From an uncultured Mollicutes bacterium (GTDB taxonomy: Bacteria > Bacillota_I > Bacilli_A > RFN20 > CAG-288), in contig URQF01000058.1 of assembly GCA_900549915.1 (NCBI GenBank), positions 1-8,386 on the forward strand: a DNA stretch of 8,386 nt, read 5' to 3'. Shown here one piece after another: positions 1 through 6,768 of this stretch (position 1 is its first letter; each line of letters opens with the position of its first letter). A model generated the notes under the pieces. The model saw only the letters and a list, made by a program, of their open reading frames with translations, was not told the DNA's origin and searched no databases. The position numbers and the translations under genes are program-made.

Positions 1-93
1 GAGGTCTTTCATGTCCGCTTTTTTAGGATTCCATCCTATCGCAAACAAAATCCCGGCATATTCTTGCGATTGCCTTATCCTTTGGATGAATAA
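1..93. other. Unresolved left edge; possible partial coding frame
   Basis: On the + strand a frame is open from base 1 and closes with TAA at 91-93, compatible with the last 30 codons of an upstream gene. On the - strand the same triplets are also open. They give a stretch reading ILFAIGWNPKKAD, which looks protein-like and loosely recalls the [YF]A[IV]GWHP region of TatD-family hydrolases. However, the - frame has only ATG at 12-10 or TTG at 48-46 as starts, and neither has a clear ribosome binding site. I cannot choose between the two strands and do not assign a function. Confidence 0.25.
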
Positions 94-118
94 AGAGAAG
101 AAGAACTCGTCTTTCGTG

Positions 119-124
119 TATAAT
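119..124 (+). promoter_or_regulatory. -10 box of the hprK promoter
   Basis: A perfect TATAAT hexamer lies 36 bases before the hprK ATG, giving a predicted transcript start near 131 and a leader of about 30 bases. No good -35 hexamer is visible 16-18 bases upstream (that region is AG-rich), so the promoter may be weak or need an activator. It would drive hprK-lgt-trxB-whiA as one transcript, since no other promoter is evident before the terminator after whiA. Confidence 0.5.
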
Positions 125-160
125 TGAACTGGAATAAAGAAACAGGAAGGGGAATCGGAT

Positions 161-1096
161 ATGCTTACTAGTTTGGAATTAGCGAATCATTTTGGATTCA
201 AAATCGTCAATGGAGACAGGAAGTCTTTATCCCGCCCTGTTCGGGTTGCGGAAATTGATCGCCCTGGCCTTGAAAGGCTCGGACTGCTCCAGTTCCATCA
301 GAAGAACCGTATTGATTTAATTGGAAATAAGGAAAGGGCCTTGATTAAGGACTCGGATCCGGATTTCATTTACCATAATTCATTGAAAATCTGCTCGGAG
401 GAATGCCCGGCTATTATTGTGACCCATAACTCTCCGATTCCAGATCCTCTTCTTCGTGCGGCTAAGGAAAAGAACGCACCTTTGTTTTCTTCTTCTGCCG
501 ATACCTCTTATTTGGCAAGTCAGCTCTATGTCTATCTATCCGAGGCCTTAGCTCCTCGGACTGCGGTTCATGCCTGTCTTCTTTCCATTTATGGTGTCGG
601 TGTCCTTTTAAGGGGACAATCCGGCGTTGGTAAATCGGAGGTCTCCTTGGAATTGATCCGGAAGGGACATAGGCTTGTTGCGGATGACCGTGTTGATATT
701 GCATCAGTCCGTGGCAAGCTTATTGGAACCTGTCCGGAATCCATTTACGGAAGGATGGAGGTCCGCGGTATCGGAATCATCAATGTTTCCCGTAGGTTCG
801 GAATCAACTCTTTGGCAAAACGTGCCCACATTAAGAGGGTCATTGACCTTGTTCCGTTCTCCGAAAACCAGCCGATGGAAAGAATCGGAAGGAAAACAGA
901 ACGTTATGAGATTCTGAATGAGTCGATTCCGCTTGTTCGTCTTCCGGTCTCAGCAGCACGAAACATTGCGGAAATCATCGAGACTGCAGTGACAAACTAT
1001 AAGTTAAAGGATTATGGCTATGATACAGGATACGAATTCCAGCGCCGTCTTGCTGAAATCTCTGAAAGACGGCAGAAGGAGATTATAAAGAAATAA
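161..1096 (+). CDS. hprK: HPr kinase/phosphorylase
   Basis: The cytosolic bifunctional enzyme phosphorylates Ser46 of the phosphotransferase protein HPr and reverses this, controlling carbon catabolite repression through CcpA. The 311 residues match the family length. An N-terminal domain (about 1-130) precedes the P-loop kinase domain with Walker A GQSGVGKS at 152-159 (Lys158), the acidic VADDRVDI at 173-180 and the HprK signature EVRGIGIINV at 200-209 (Arg202, codon CGC). The ATG start has an AGGGGA Shine-Dalgarno 8 bases upstream. It contains nine AGG codons. Those at 212 (before FG) and 226 (before VIDL) sit where the family has hydrophobic residues, fitting AGG=Met; AGG171 in GH-x-LVADD is at a usually Arg position. 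Its TAA stop overlaps the lgt ATG, suggesting translational coupling. Family identity is certain; residue calls at AGG are not Arg in my reading. Confidence 0.95.
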   Translation: MLTSLELANHFGFKIVNGDRKSLSRPVRVAEIDRPGLERLGLLQFHQKNRIDLIGNKERALIKDSDPDFIYHNSLKICSEECPAIIVTHNSPIPDPLLRAAKEKNAPLFSSSADTSYLASQLYVYLSEALAPRTAVHACLLSIYGVGVLLRGQSGVGKSEVSLELIRKGHRLVADDRVDIASVRGKLIGTCPESIYGRMEVRGIGIINVSRRFGINSLAKRAHIKRVIDLVPFSENQPMERIGRKTERYEILNESIPLVRLPVSAARNIAEIIETAVTNYKLKDYGYDTGYEFQRRLAEISERRQKEIIKK

Positions 1097-2190
1097 TGAA
1101 TATCCTTGGTTATTATCCTGGAATTCCGTTCCAACATCCGGTTATTCGTTTTTACGCAATCTGCATTGTAATCGGTGCTGCTCTTGCTTTGTTTCTGTCC
1201 AACTATCATGCCCGTAAGGATGGCTTCCGTGGATGGGACTTCTTTAATACGATTTTTTTTGTTGCCTTTCCTAGGGGAATTGTCGGTGCCCGTATCTGGT
1301 ACGTGATTGCCACCTGGCCGACTTGTGCTCCATCGGCAGGAAAATGGTATGCTCCTTTTGCACTCTGGGAAGGTGGCCTTGCGATTCAAGGCGGTGCTCT
1401 TCTTGGCGTTATTTCCGGTGTTCTTTATGCTGCCTTAAGAAGAAAGGGAACATCGATTCTGAAAATCAGGGACTTTGCTGTTCCGACGATTCTTGTTGCA
1501 CAGAGGTTTGGTCGCTGGGGTAACTTCTTTAATCAGGAAGTCTTTGGACATGCCGTCTCTCCTTCCGCATGGAATTTCCTTCCTTCCTTTATTACGAATA
1601 ATAGGCAGAACGGAAATCGTTTAAGGGGTCAATACTTCTATAACGGACAGCTGATGGGAAGTACATCCGTCAGCCAAAGACTTCCTTCTGGCTCGATTGC
1701 TGCTCCCTTGTTCTTAGTGGAAGGCGTCTTGAATCTGATGGGGTATTTCCTCCTTCAGTATGGATTGAATGCTGTGGAAGGAAAGCACTTCGTGAACGGA
1801 GATAAGAGCTTCGCTTACTTTATCATCTACGGATTGGTCCGTAGGGTTCTTGAGCCGCTTCGTAACCCGCAGTTCATTAGGTCGAGAAATGACTCTGGTG
1901 CTGCTACTGGTGCGGATAAGGGCTCTTATCAGTCTTATGTCAGGGCAGGTGTCTATATCGGCATCGGTCTTCTTCTGATCATCCTGAACCATGTTCTTAA
2001 CTATAGGGCTAAGAAAGGCAAGCTGAATAAAGTCCGCTATCTTAAGTCTTGCTATATTGAGACAGAAGATCAGCTTGTCAGGGAATTATCCAGAGAGGAT
2101 ATTTCTTCTGTCGATGAACGGAAAGACATGGATCTTTCGCTTCTGAAAACGAAAGAAGAAGAACTGTCTGAGAAAAACAAGAAGGAGTAG
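1096..2190 (+). CDS. lgt: Prolipoprotein diacylglyceryl transferase
   Basis: An integral membrane enzyme that transfers diacylglycerol from phosphatidylglycerol to the lipobox cysteine of prolipoproteins, the first step of lipoprotein maturation. Recognisable motifs are VIRFYA near the N-terminus, GARIWYV, WEGGLAIQGG (Gln98 where many homologues have His), the signature GRWGNFFNQEVFG (139-151), PLFLVEG and EPLRNPQFI (253-261). Several hydrophobic segments span the protein, the last at about 276-292. At 364 residues it is longer than the usual 260-300 because of a charged C-terminal tail of about 60 residues, presumably cytosolic. AGG137 (before FGRWGN) and AGG262 (after FI) fit Met better than Arg. 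ATG overlaps the hprK stop as TAATG, with AGAAGGAGA upstream. The only predicted lipoprotein here is the partial gene at the right edge. Confidence 0.95.
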   Translation: MNILGYYPGIPFQHPVIRFYAICIVIGAALALFLSNYHARKDGFRGWDFFNTIFFVAFPRGIVGARIWYVIATWPTCAPSAGKWYAPFALWEGGLAIQGGALLGVISGVLYAALRRKGTSILKIRDFAVPTILVAQRFGRWGNFFNQEVFGHAVSPSAWNFLPSFITNNRQNGNRLRGQYFYNGQLMGSTSVSQRLPSGSIAAPLFLVEGVLNLMGYFLLQYGLNAVEGKHFVNGDKSFAYFIIYGLVRRVLEPLRNPQFIRSRNDSGAATGADKGSYQSYVRAGVYIGIGLLLIILNHVLNYRAKKGKLNKVRYLKSCYIETEDQLVRELSREDISSVDERKDMDLSLLKTKEEELSEKNKKE

Positions 2191-2196
2191 TACAAA

Positions 2197-3120
2197 ATGG
2201 ATAAGAAAAAAGTCGCCGTTATCGGACTTGGTCCTGGCGGTGTGTGTGCAAGTATTTATCTGAAACGTTATGGCAGGACACCGGTCTGTTTTGAAAAAGA
2301 AAACATTGGCGGAAAAGTCAATCTGACCGATAAGATTGAAAACTATCCCGGTTACCGGAAAGGATCTGGTCCGGAACTTGCTAGGGCAAGGGAAGAACAG
2401 AGGAACGATTTCTCGATTCCGGTCAATTATGAACAAATCAAGGAACTGACTTTGAATTCCGATGGGACTTTCCATGTGAAGGGCGATTTTTTTGAAGATG
2501 ACTTCTACTATGTCATCCTTGCCAATGGATTAAAGCCGCGTCCGTTTCCTTTGAAGGGAGAAGAGAAGTTCAAGCGGAGAGGTATCTCTACCTGTGCTAT
2601 CTGTGATGGTCCATTCTATAAAGGAAAGGATGTTCTTGTGATTGGTGGCGGAAATTCGGCTTTCCAGGAAGCTATTTATCTCTCTTCTATCTGTCATCAT
2701 GTTTCTTTGGTTGCCCATCATGAGAAGCTGAAAGCAGAAGAAGGATTAGTCCATCACTTTACTTCCTTGAATAATACGAAACTATATGTTCCTTATGAAC
2801 CGATTTCTGTCGATGGAGATACTTCTTTCCAGTCTCTGACCATCAAGAACAACAATACCGGAGAAGAGGAAACCTTAACGGGATCTGGTCTTTTCCTCTT
2901 TGTTGGAGATAGGCCGCAGACCGACTTTGTTAAAATTGATTCGATTAAAGACGAGAAAGGATATCTTGTCACAGATGATCTTAGGCGTACGAAGATCAAG
3001 AACCTTTATGCCATCGGAGACTGCCGGAACACGCCTCTTCGTCAGGTGACAAGGGCAGTCAGCGATGGATCTCTTGCAGCGACAAGGATACATAGCGATT
3101 ATCTGAAAAACGAAGACTAG
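2197..3120 (+). CDS. trxB: Thioredoxin reductase-like flavoprotein
   Basis: A cytosolic FAD-dependent pyridine nucleotide disulfide oxidoreductase, most likely reducing thioredoxin. The FAD-binding GLGPGG motif is at 10-15, the redox pair CAIC at 133-136 followed by DG as in bacterial TrxB, the nucleotide-binding GGGNSA at 150-155 and the FAD-contacting GDCR..PLRQV at 274-283. Its 307 residues are typical. The HRRxxxRA-type NADPH phosphate-binding motif is degraded to AHHEKLKA (173-180), so NADPH preference is doubtful. AGG263 in DL-x-RT corresponds to the family's TDxxMxT methionine. The start is ATG with GAAGGAG overlapping the end of lgt, 9 bases upstream. Genes of this family often sit near lgt and whiA in Bacillota. 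A ferredoxin- or NADH-linked relative remains possible. Confidence 0.85.
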   Translation: MDKKKVAVIGLGPGGVCASIYLKRYGRTPVCFEKENIGGKVNLTDKIENYPGYRKGSGPELARAREEQRNDFSIPVNYEQIKELTLNSDGTFHVKGDFFEDDFYYVILANGLKPRPFPLKGEEKFKRRGISTCAICDGPFYKGKDVLVIGGGNSAFQEAIYLSSICHHVSLVAHHEKLKAEEGLVHHFTSLNNTKLYVPYEPISVDGDTSFQSLTIKNNNTGEEETLTGSGLFLFVGDRPQTDFVKIDSIKDEKGYLVTDDLRRTKIKNLYAIGDCRNTPLRQVTRAVSDGSLAATRIHSDYLKNED

Positions 3121-3143
3121 TTTTTTCTTGTAGAGGTGCCGAT

Positions 3144-4112
3144 ATGGAAACAGGAGAAGTCAGCTTTACCAAACAGGTAAAGAGCGAGCTGAGTGCCCGC
3201 TCTTATACAACCGAAGAGAAGAAAAGCCTTCTATCCGGATTTATCCGGAACGGAGCTGTCTTTTCGATTGGAAGCAAACCTTCTTTGGAATTGAGAACCG
3301 AAATCGCATCGGTCTGTAAGCTGATTTATTCTTCTTTGAAGGATGTGTATCAAAGGACGCCGAGGATCACCTACGAAAAGAAGACCCGTTTTAAGAAGGG
3401 CGTGATCTATCGTATCTCTGTCCGAGACAAGCACCTTTATGATAGGAGGGAGGAACTGGAAGTCTTCAAGGATGGTATTGAACGGATACCTCCAAAGAAC
3501 AGGCTTCACCGGAAGAACCTTTCCTCTTTCCTGATTGGATGCTTCCTTGCGAACGGGAGTGTCAACAATCCATCTTCTGCCCATACTTCCTACTATCTTG
3601 AAATGGCCTTTACGGATAAGAATGATGCTTTGGCAGTCAAGAAGAAGCTTCTTACCTTCAAGGAAGAGAAGAGCAGGGGCTTTAAATACATCAAACGACG
3701 GGAAAAACATGTTCTTTATTTAAAAAGATCGGATCAGATTTCGGTCTTCCTTTCCTTTATCGGTGCGAATCAAGGCAGGTTCACCTTTGAAAACGCCAGA
3801 ATCAATAAAGAAGAAAGGAACATCAATAACCGTCTTTCCATCTGTGATAGTGCAAACTTCTCCCGGTCCTTGAATAGTGCACAGCGGGATATCGAAGCCA
3901 TTGAGTTTCTTCTTACGGTCCGTCCCTTATCCCTCTTCGATGAGAAAACACAGGCTGTCATACAGAAACGACTGGATAGGAAAGAAGCAAATTACCGCGA
4001 ACTTGCTGAGAACATTTCGAAGGATGGTGTTTCCATATCGAAATCCGGAGTGGTTCATATCAGGTCTTCCCTACGCGGACAGGCAGATGAAATACGCAAA
4101 CGGAGGAAATAG
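3144..4112 (+). CDS. whiA: DNA-binding protein WhiA
   Basis: WhiA proteins are nucleoid-associated regulators, tied to cell division in Bacillus and to sporulation in Streptomyces. They join a degenerate LAGLIDADG homing-endonuclease fold to a C-terminal helix-turn-helix. Here the N-terminus has the family's SFTKQVKSEL (7-16), the LAGLIDADG-like stretch IGCFLANGSVNNP is at 131-143, the FENARINKE region is in the middle, and the HTH lies around 282-312 (ELAENISKDGVSISKSG). Length 322 is usual. ATG has AGAGGTG 5 bases upstream; the start adds about six residues before the usual M-S-F. Eleven AGG codons occur, including one after HI where homologues have a hydrophobic residue. The ARI arginine is AGA. 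A terminator overlaps its stop codon, ending the cluster. Confidence 0.92.
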   Translation: METGEVSFTKQVKSELSARSYTTEEKKSLLSGFIRNGAVFSIGSKPSLELRTEIASVCKLIYSSLKDVYQRTPRITYEKKTRFKKGVIYRISVRDKHLYDRREELEVFKDGIERIPPKNRLHRKNLSSFLIGCFLANGSVNNPSSAHTSYYLEMAFTDKNDALAVKKKLLTFKEEKSRGFKYIKRREKHVLYLKRSDQISVFLSFIGANQGRFTFENARINKEERNINNRLSICDSANFSRSLNSAQRDIEAIEFLLTVRPLSLFDEKTQAVIQKRLDRKEANYRELAENISKDGVSISKSGVVHIRSSLRGQADEIRKRRK

Positions 4113-4146
4113 GCTGAAATTGCCGTTTTCTCCGTTTTTTTTATTA
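4098..4146 (+). terminator. Rho-independent terminator overlapping the whiA stop
   Basis: AAACGGAG at 4098-4105 pairs with CTCCGTTT at 4130-4137. An inner continuation GAAA/TTTT and a small GGC/GCC stem surround the loop, and a T-rich run follows through about 4146. The left arm lies inside the last whiA codons. It separates the hprK cluster from the glycolytic genes. Confidence 0.8.
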
Positions 4147-4272
4147 TTTTTTGCAAAAAAAGGAATGTTTCATCGGAAAACTAGGCAAGTGTCTATCAAT
4201 GAAAATGAAAAATGCGCACGCAAATAAGCATTTCTAGAACACAAGTGAGCGATTATATAGAAAAGTAAGTTT

Positions 4273-4286
4273 AGAAACCGCTTTTA
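4273..4286 (+). promoter_or_regulatory. cre-like CcpA operator upstream of gap
   Basis: AGAAACCGCTTTTA matches the catabolite-responsive element consensus TGWAANCGNTNWCA at 12 of 14 positions (mismatches at 1 and 13). Its centre lies about 65 bases before the predicted gap transcript start, upstream of the -35. In Bacillus that placement goes with CcpA activation rather than repression, though an alternative promoter (TATATA at 4254-4259) would put it downstream. CcpA itself is not in the window. Confidence 0.55.
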
Positions 4287-4310
4287 TTTTGAAAAAAGTA
4301 ATCAAAATAC

Positions 4311-4339
4311 TTTAAAAGGCTCATTTTTCATTGTAGAAT
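4311..4339 (+). promoter_or_regulatory. Probable gap promoter
   Basis: TTTAAA (4311-4316) and TAGAAT (4334-4339) are separated by 17 bases, matching 4 of 6 and 5 of 6 of the -35 and -10 consensus. Transcription would start near 4346, directly before the strong AAGGAGGA ribosome binding site at 4351-4358 and the ATG at 4370. The rest of 4147-4369 is AT-rich with no gene; a 6-bp AAATGC/GCATTT inverted repeat sits at 4210-4233. Confidence 0.5.
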
Positions 4340-4369
4340 TATCTCGAAAAAAGGAGGACATTATCCAAA

Positions 4370-5410
4370 ATGTCTATTAAATTAGCTATCAACGGTTTTG
4401 GTCGTATTGGTCGTCTTGCCTTCCGTCGTGCCTATGAGAGGAACGAGGAAGAGGGCAAGGAAGTCTTCGAAGTTGTTGCTATCAACGACTTAGTCGATGC
4501 TGGTACCTTAGCATACTTATTAAAGTATGACACCACCCATCGTCGTTGGCATGAAGATGAAATCTCTTCTGATGAGACCAACATCATCTTCCGTGGCCAC
4601 AAGATTCCGGTCCTTGGCAAGAAGGATCCGCATGAACTTCTCTGGAAAAACTATGGTGTCGATATCGTTCTCGAGTGCACTGGCCGTCTGAAATCTCATG
4701 AAGATGGCGATGTCCATAGGGAAAATGGTGCTAAGGGTGTTATCATCTCTGCTCCGTCTTCTTCCAAGGATATTCCGACCTATGTCTATGGTGTCAACAC
4801 TGACAAGCTCACCAAGGATCAGACCATCATCTCTGGCGCTTCCTGCACTACCAACTGCTTAGCTCCGATGAGGAAGGTCTTAAATGACAAGTTTGGTGTC
4901 ATCGGCGGAACCAGGACCACTGTCCACGCCTACACCAACGATCAGCGTATCCTTGACTTAGCTGGAAGCAACATCCGTCGTAGCCGTGCTGGCGCTGCCA
5001 ACATCGTTCCGACCACCACTGGTGCTGCAAAGGCTGTCGGCAAGGTCATCCCTGAACTCAATGGCCGTCTCAACGGAAATGCTATCCGTGTTCCGGTCAC
5101 TGATGGTTCTATCTGCGACTGCACGCTTCTCTTAAAGAAACCTGCCACTGTCGAAGAAATCAATGCTGCCGAGAAGGAAGCTGCTGAAGGTGAATTAAAG
5201 GGTGTCTTAGGATACAACGAAGACCAGATCGTTTCTTCCGATATCTTAGGCCGTACCGAAGGTTCTATCTTCGATGCAACTCTCACCAGGCTCATCCCGG
5301 CTGGTGACTACACCTTCGTTAAGGTCGCTTCCTGGTATGATAACGAGTATTCGTTCACCTGCCAGATGAGGCGTTTAGCCAAGCTCTACGGCGAAATCCT
5401 TAGCAAGTAG
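4370..5410 (+). CDS. gap: Glyceraldehyde-3-phosphate dehydrogenase, type I
   Basis: A cytosolic glycolytic enzyme that oxidises glyceraldehyde 3-phosphate to 1,3-bisphosphoglycerate using NAD. The Rossmann motif INGFGRIGR starts at residue 7; AINDL has the Asp expected for NAD binding. The active site SCTTNCLAP has Cys159, and TTVHAYT has His186. SWYDNE and a C-terminal helix complete the 346 residues, slightly long for the family. All conserved arginines (GFGRIGR, NIRRSRAGAAN, AIRVPV, LGRTEGS) are CGT. Six AGG codons fall elsewhere: residue 182 (T-x-TTVH) is the family's MTT methionine, 117 (VH-x-ENGAK) and 307 (LT-x-LI) are hydrophobic positions. First gene of the glycolytic module, preceded by a strong Shine-Dalgarno and a cre-like site. 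No CggR-type repressor gene precedes it. Confidence 0.97.
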   Translation: MSIKLAINGFGRIGRLAFRRAYERNEEEGKEVFEVVAINDLVDAGTLAYLLKYDTTHRRWHEDEISSDETNIIFRGHKIPVLGKKDPHELLWKNYGVDIVLECTGRLKSHEDGDVHRENGAKGVIISAPSSSKDIPTYVYGVNTDKLTKDQTIISGASCTTNCLAPMRKVLNDKFGVIGGTRTTVHAYTNDQRILDLAGSNIRRSRAGAANIVPTTTGAAKAVGKVIPELNGRLNGNAIRVPVTDGSICDCTLLLKKPATVEEINAAEKEAAEGELKGVLGYNEDQIVSSDILGRTEGSIFDATLTRLIPAGDYTFVKVASWYDNEYSFTCQMRRLAKLYGEILSK

Positions 5411-5430
5411 TTTTTTCTGACAAAAACCCT

Positions 5431-5460
5431 GAGGCGGCAGCTTTGCCTGCCGCCTCTTTA
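5431..5460 (+). terminator. GC-rich hairpin between gap and pgk (attenuator or mRNA stabiliser)
   Basis: GAGGCGGCAG (5431-5440) pairs perfectly with CTGCCGCCTC (5447-5456) across a six-base loop. Only a short TTTATT follows, so termination is probably incomplete. It could lower pgk-tpiA expression relative to gap, or protect the gap mRNA 3' end after processing. Confidence 0.7.
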
Positions 5461-5484
5461 TTCAAAAACAGGGAGGAAACCATA

Positions 5485-6768
5485 ATGAAAAAAGTAGTTA
5501 CGGATTTACAGGTCTCCGGCAAGAAGGTCTTAGTCCGTGTTGATTTCAATGTTCCGCATAAGGGAGCTGAAATCACCGATGACAACCGTGTCAAAGCCGC
5601 GATTCCGACTATTGTCGAATTACTCAAGCAGAATGCCAAAGTTGTTTTAAGGTCCCACCTTGGCAAGGTCAAATGGAAAGACATCGCTAAGGGAAAGGCT
5701 ACTAGGGAAGATATCGAAAAACAGAGGAAGAAGAATGATCTTTCTATCGTTCTTCCTGTTTTAAAGGGATATCTTGATCAGGCTAGGGGCAAGGATGTCA
5801 AAGTCTTCTTCTCCAAGGATACCCGTGGAGAAGGCTTAAAGAATGCCATCGATGCTTTAAAGGATGGAGAAGTCCTTTTAGTCCAGAACACCCGTTATGA
5901 GGCTGGCGAAGAGAAGAACGATCCTGCTTTAGGCAAGGAATGGGCTTCTTATGTCGATGCCTTTGTCAGGGATGCCTTTGGTTCTGCCCATCGTGCCCAT
6001 GCTTCTACTTATGGAGTTCCTGCCGAACTCAAAGCAGAAGGCAAACCGACTGCTGTCGGTTTCTTAATGGAAAAGGAAATCAAAGGTCTTGGACGTTGCG
6101 TCAATCCGCAGGAAAATGAGCGTCCTTATATCGCTATCTTAGGCGGTGCTAAGGTCTCTTCCAAGATCGAAGTCATCGATTCCTTACTTAAGAAATGCGA
6201 TAGGATCCTTATCGGCGGTGGTATGGGTTATACCTTCAAGAAGGCTGTCTTCCATATCTCTGTCGCAAATTCTATCTGCGAGGATGATCAGCTCGAATAT
6301 GCCCGTAAGTGCTATGACACTGGCAAGATCAAGCTTTCTCTTGATTCTATCGTTGCCAAAGGCTTCGATTTCGAGAATCCGGAGAAGAAGGTTGAAGATA
6401 TCAAGTATATCGACAACAATGAAACGGACTTCCCGGAGGGATACGAAGGTGTTGATGTCGGACCTCTGACCCGTAAGTTCTATGCCGAAGAAATCGCCAA
6501 GGCCAAGACCATTTTCTGGAACGGACCGATGGGCGTCTTCGAGAATCCGGATTTCCAGGAAGGAACCAAAGCTGTCTGCGAAGCCTGCGCTAAAGCTACA
6601 GAAAATGGTGCCTTCACTGTCATTGGCGGTGGCGATAGTGCTGCTGCGGCCAAGAAGTTCGGTTTCAATGATAAGTTCAGTCATGTTTCTACTGGAGGCG
6701 GAGCTTCCCTCGAATTGATTCAGAACGATGGAAAGCTGCCGGGCATCGATGTCATTGAGGACAAATAA
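5485..6768 (+). CDS. pgk: Phosphoglycerate kinase
   Basis: A cytosolic enzyme that transfers phosphate from 1,3-bisphosphoglycerate to ADP, following Gap in glycolysis. Motifs in order: VLVRVDFNVP, L-x-SHLGK (54-60, x = AGG56), NTRYE, DAFGSAHRAHAS, GGAKVSSK (220-227), GGGMGYTF, NGPMGVFE, GGGDSA (381-386) and STGGGASLE. The ATG is chosen because GGGAGGAAA lies 5 bases upstream; an earlier in-frame TTG at 5443 lies inside the intergenic hairpin. At 427 residues it exceeds the common 390-400, with a lysine-rich insertion just after SHLGK (about 61-85). Catalytic arginines use CGT, while AGG56 aligns with the family's hydrophobic/Met residue before SHLG. The 3' end overlaps the first possible ATG of tpiA. 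Confidence 0.96.
   Translation: MKKVVTDLQVSGKKVLVRVDFNVPHKGAEITDDNRVKAAIPTIVELLKQNAKVVLRSHLGKVKWKDIAKGKATREDIEKQRKKNDLSIVLPVLKGYLDQARGKDVKVFFSKDTRGEGLKNAIDALKDGEVLLVQNTRYEAGEEKNDPALGKEWASYVDAFVRDAFGSAHRAHASTYGVPAELKAEGKPTAVGFLMEKEIKGLGRCVNPQENERPYIAILGGAKVSSKIEVIDSLLKKCDRILIGGGMGYTFKKAVFHISVANSICEDDQLEYARKCYDTGKIKLSLDSIVAKGFDFENPEKKVEDIKYIDNNETDFPEGYEGVDVGPLTRKFYAEEIAKAKTIFWNGPMGVFENPDFQEGTKAVCEACAKATENGAFTVIGGGDSAAAAKKFGFNDKFSHVSTGGGASLELIQNDGKLPGIDVIEDK

Noticed and set aside
4942..5295. A 117-codon open frame on the - strand
   Set aside because: Antisense shadow of gap, low complexity (Ser/Ala/Pro) and no initiation signal.
5443..5484. A TTG start extending pgk by 14 residues
   Set aside because: The TTG lies inside the intergenic hairpin, and the ATG at 5485 has an excellent Shine-Dalgarno and the family's usual N-terminus.
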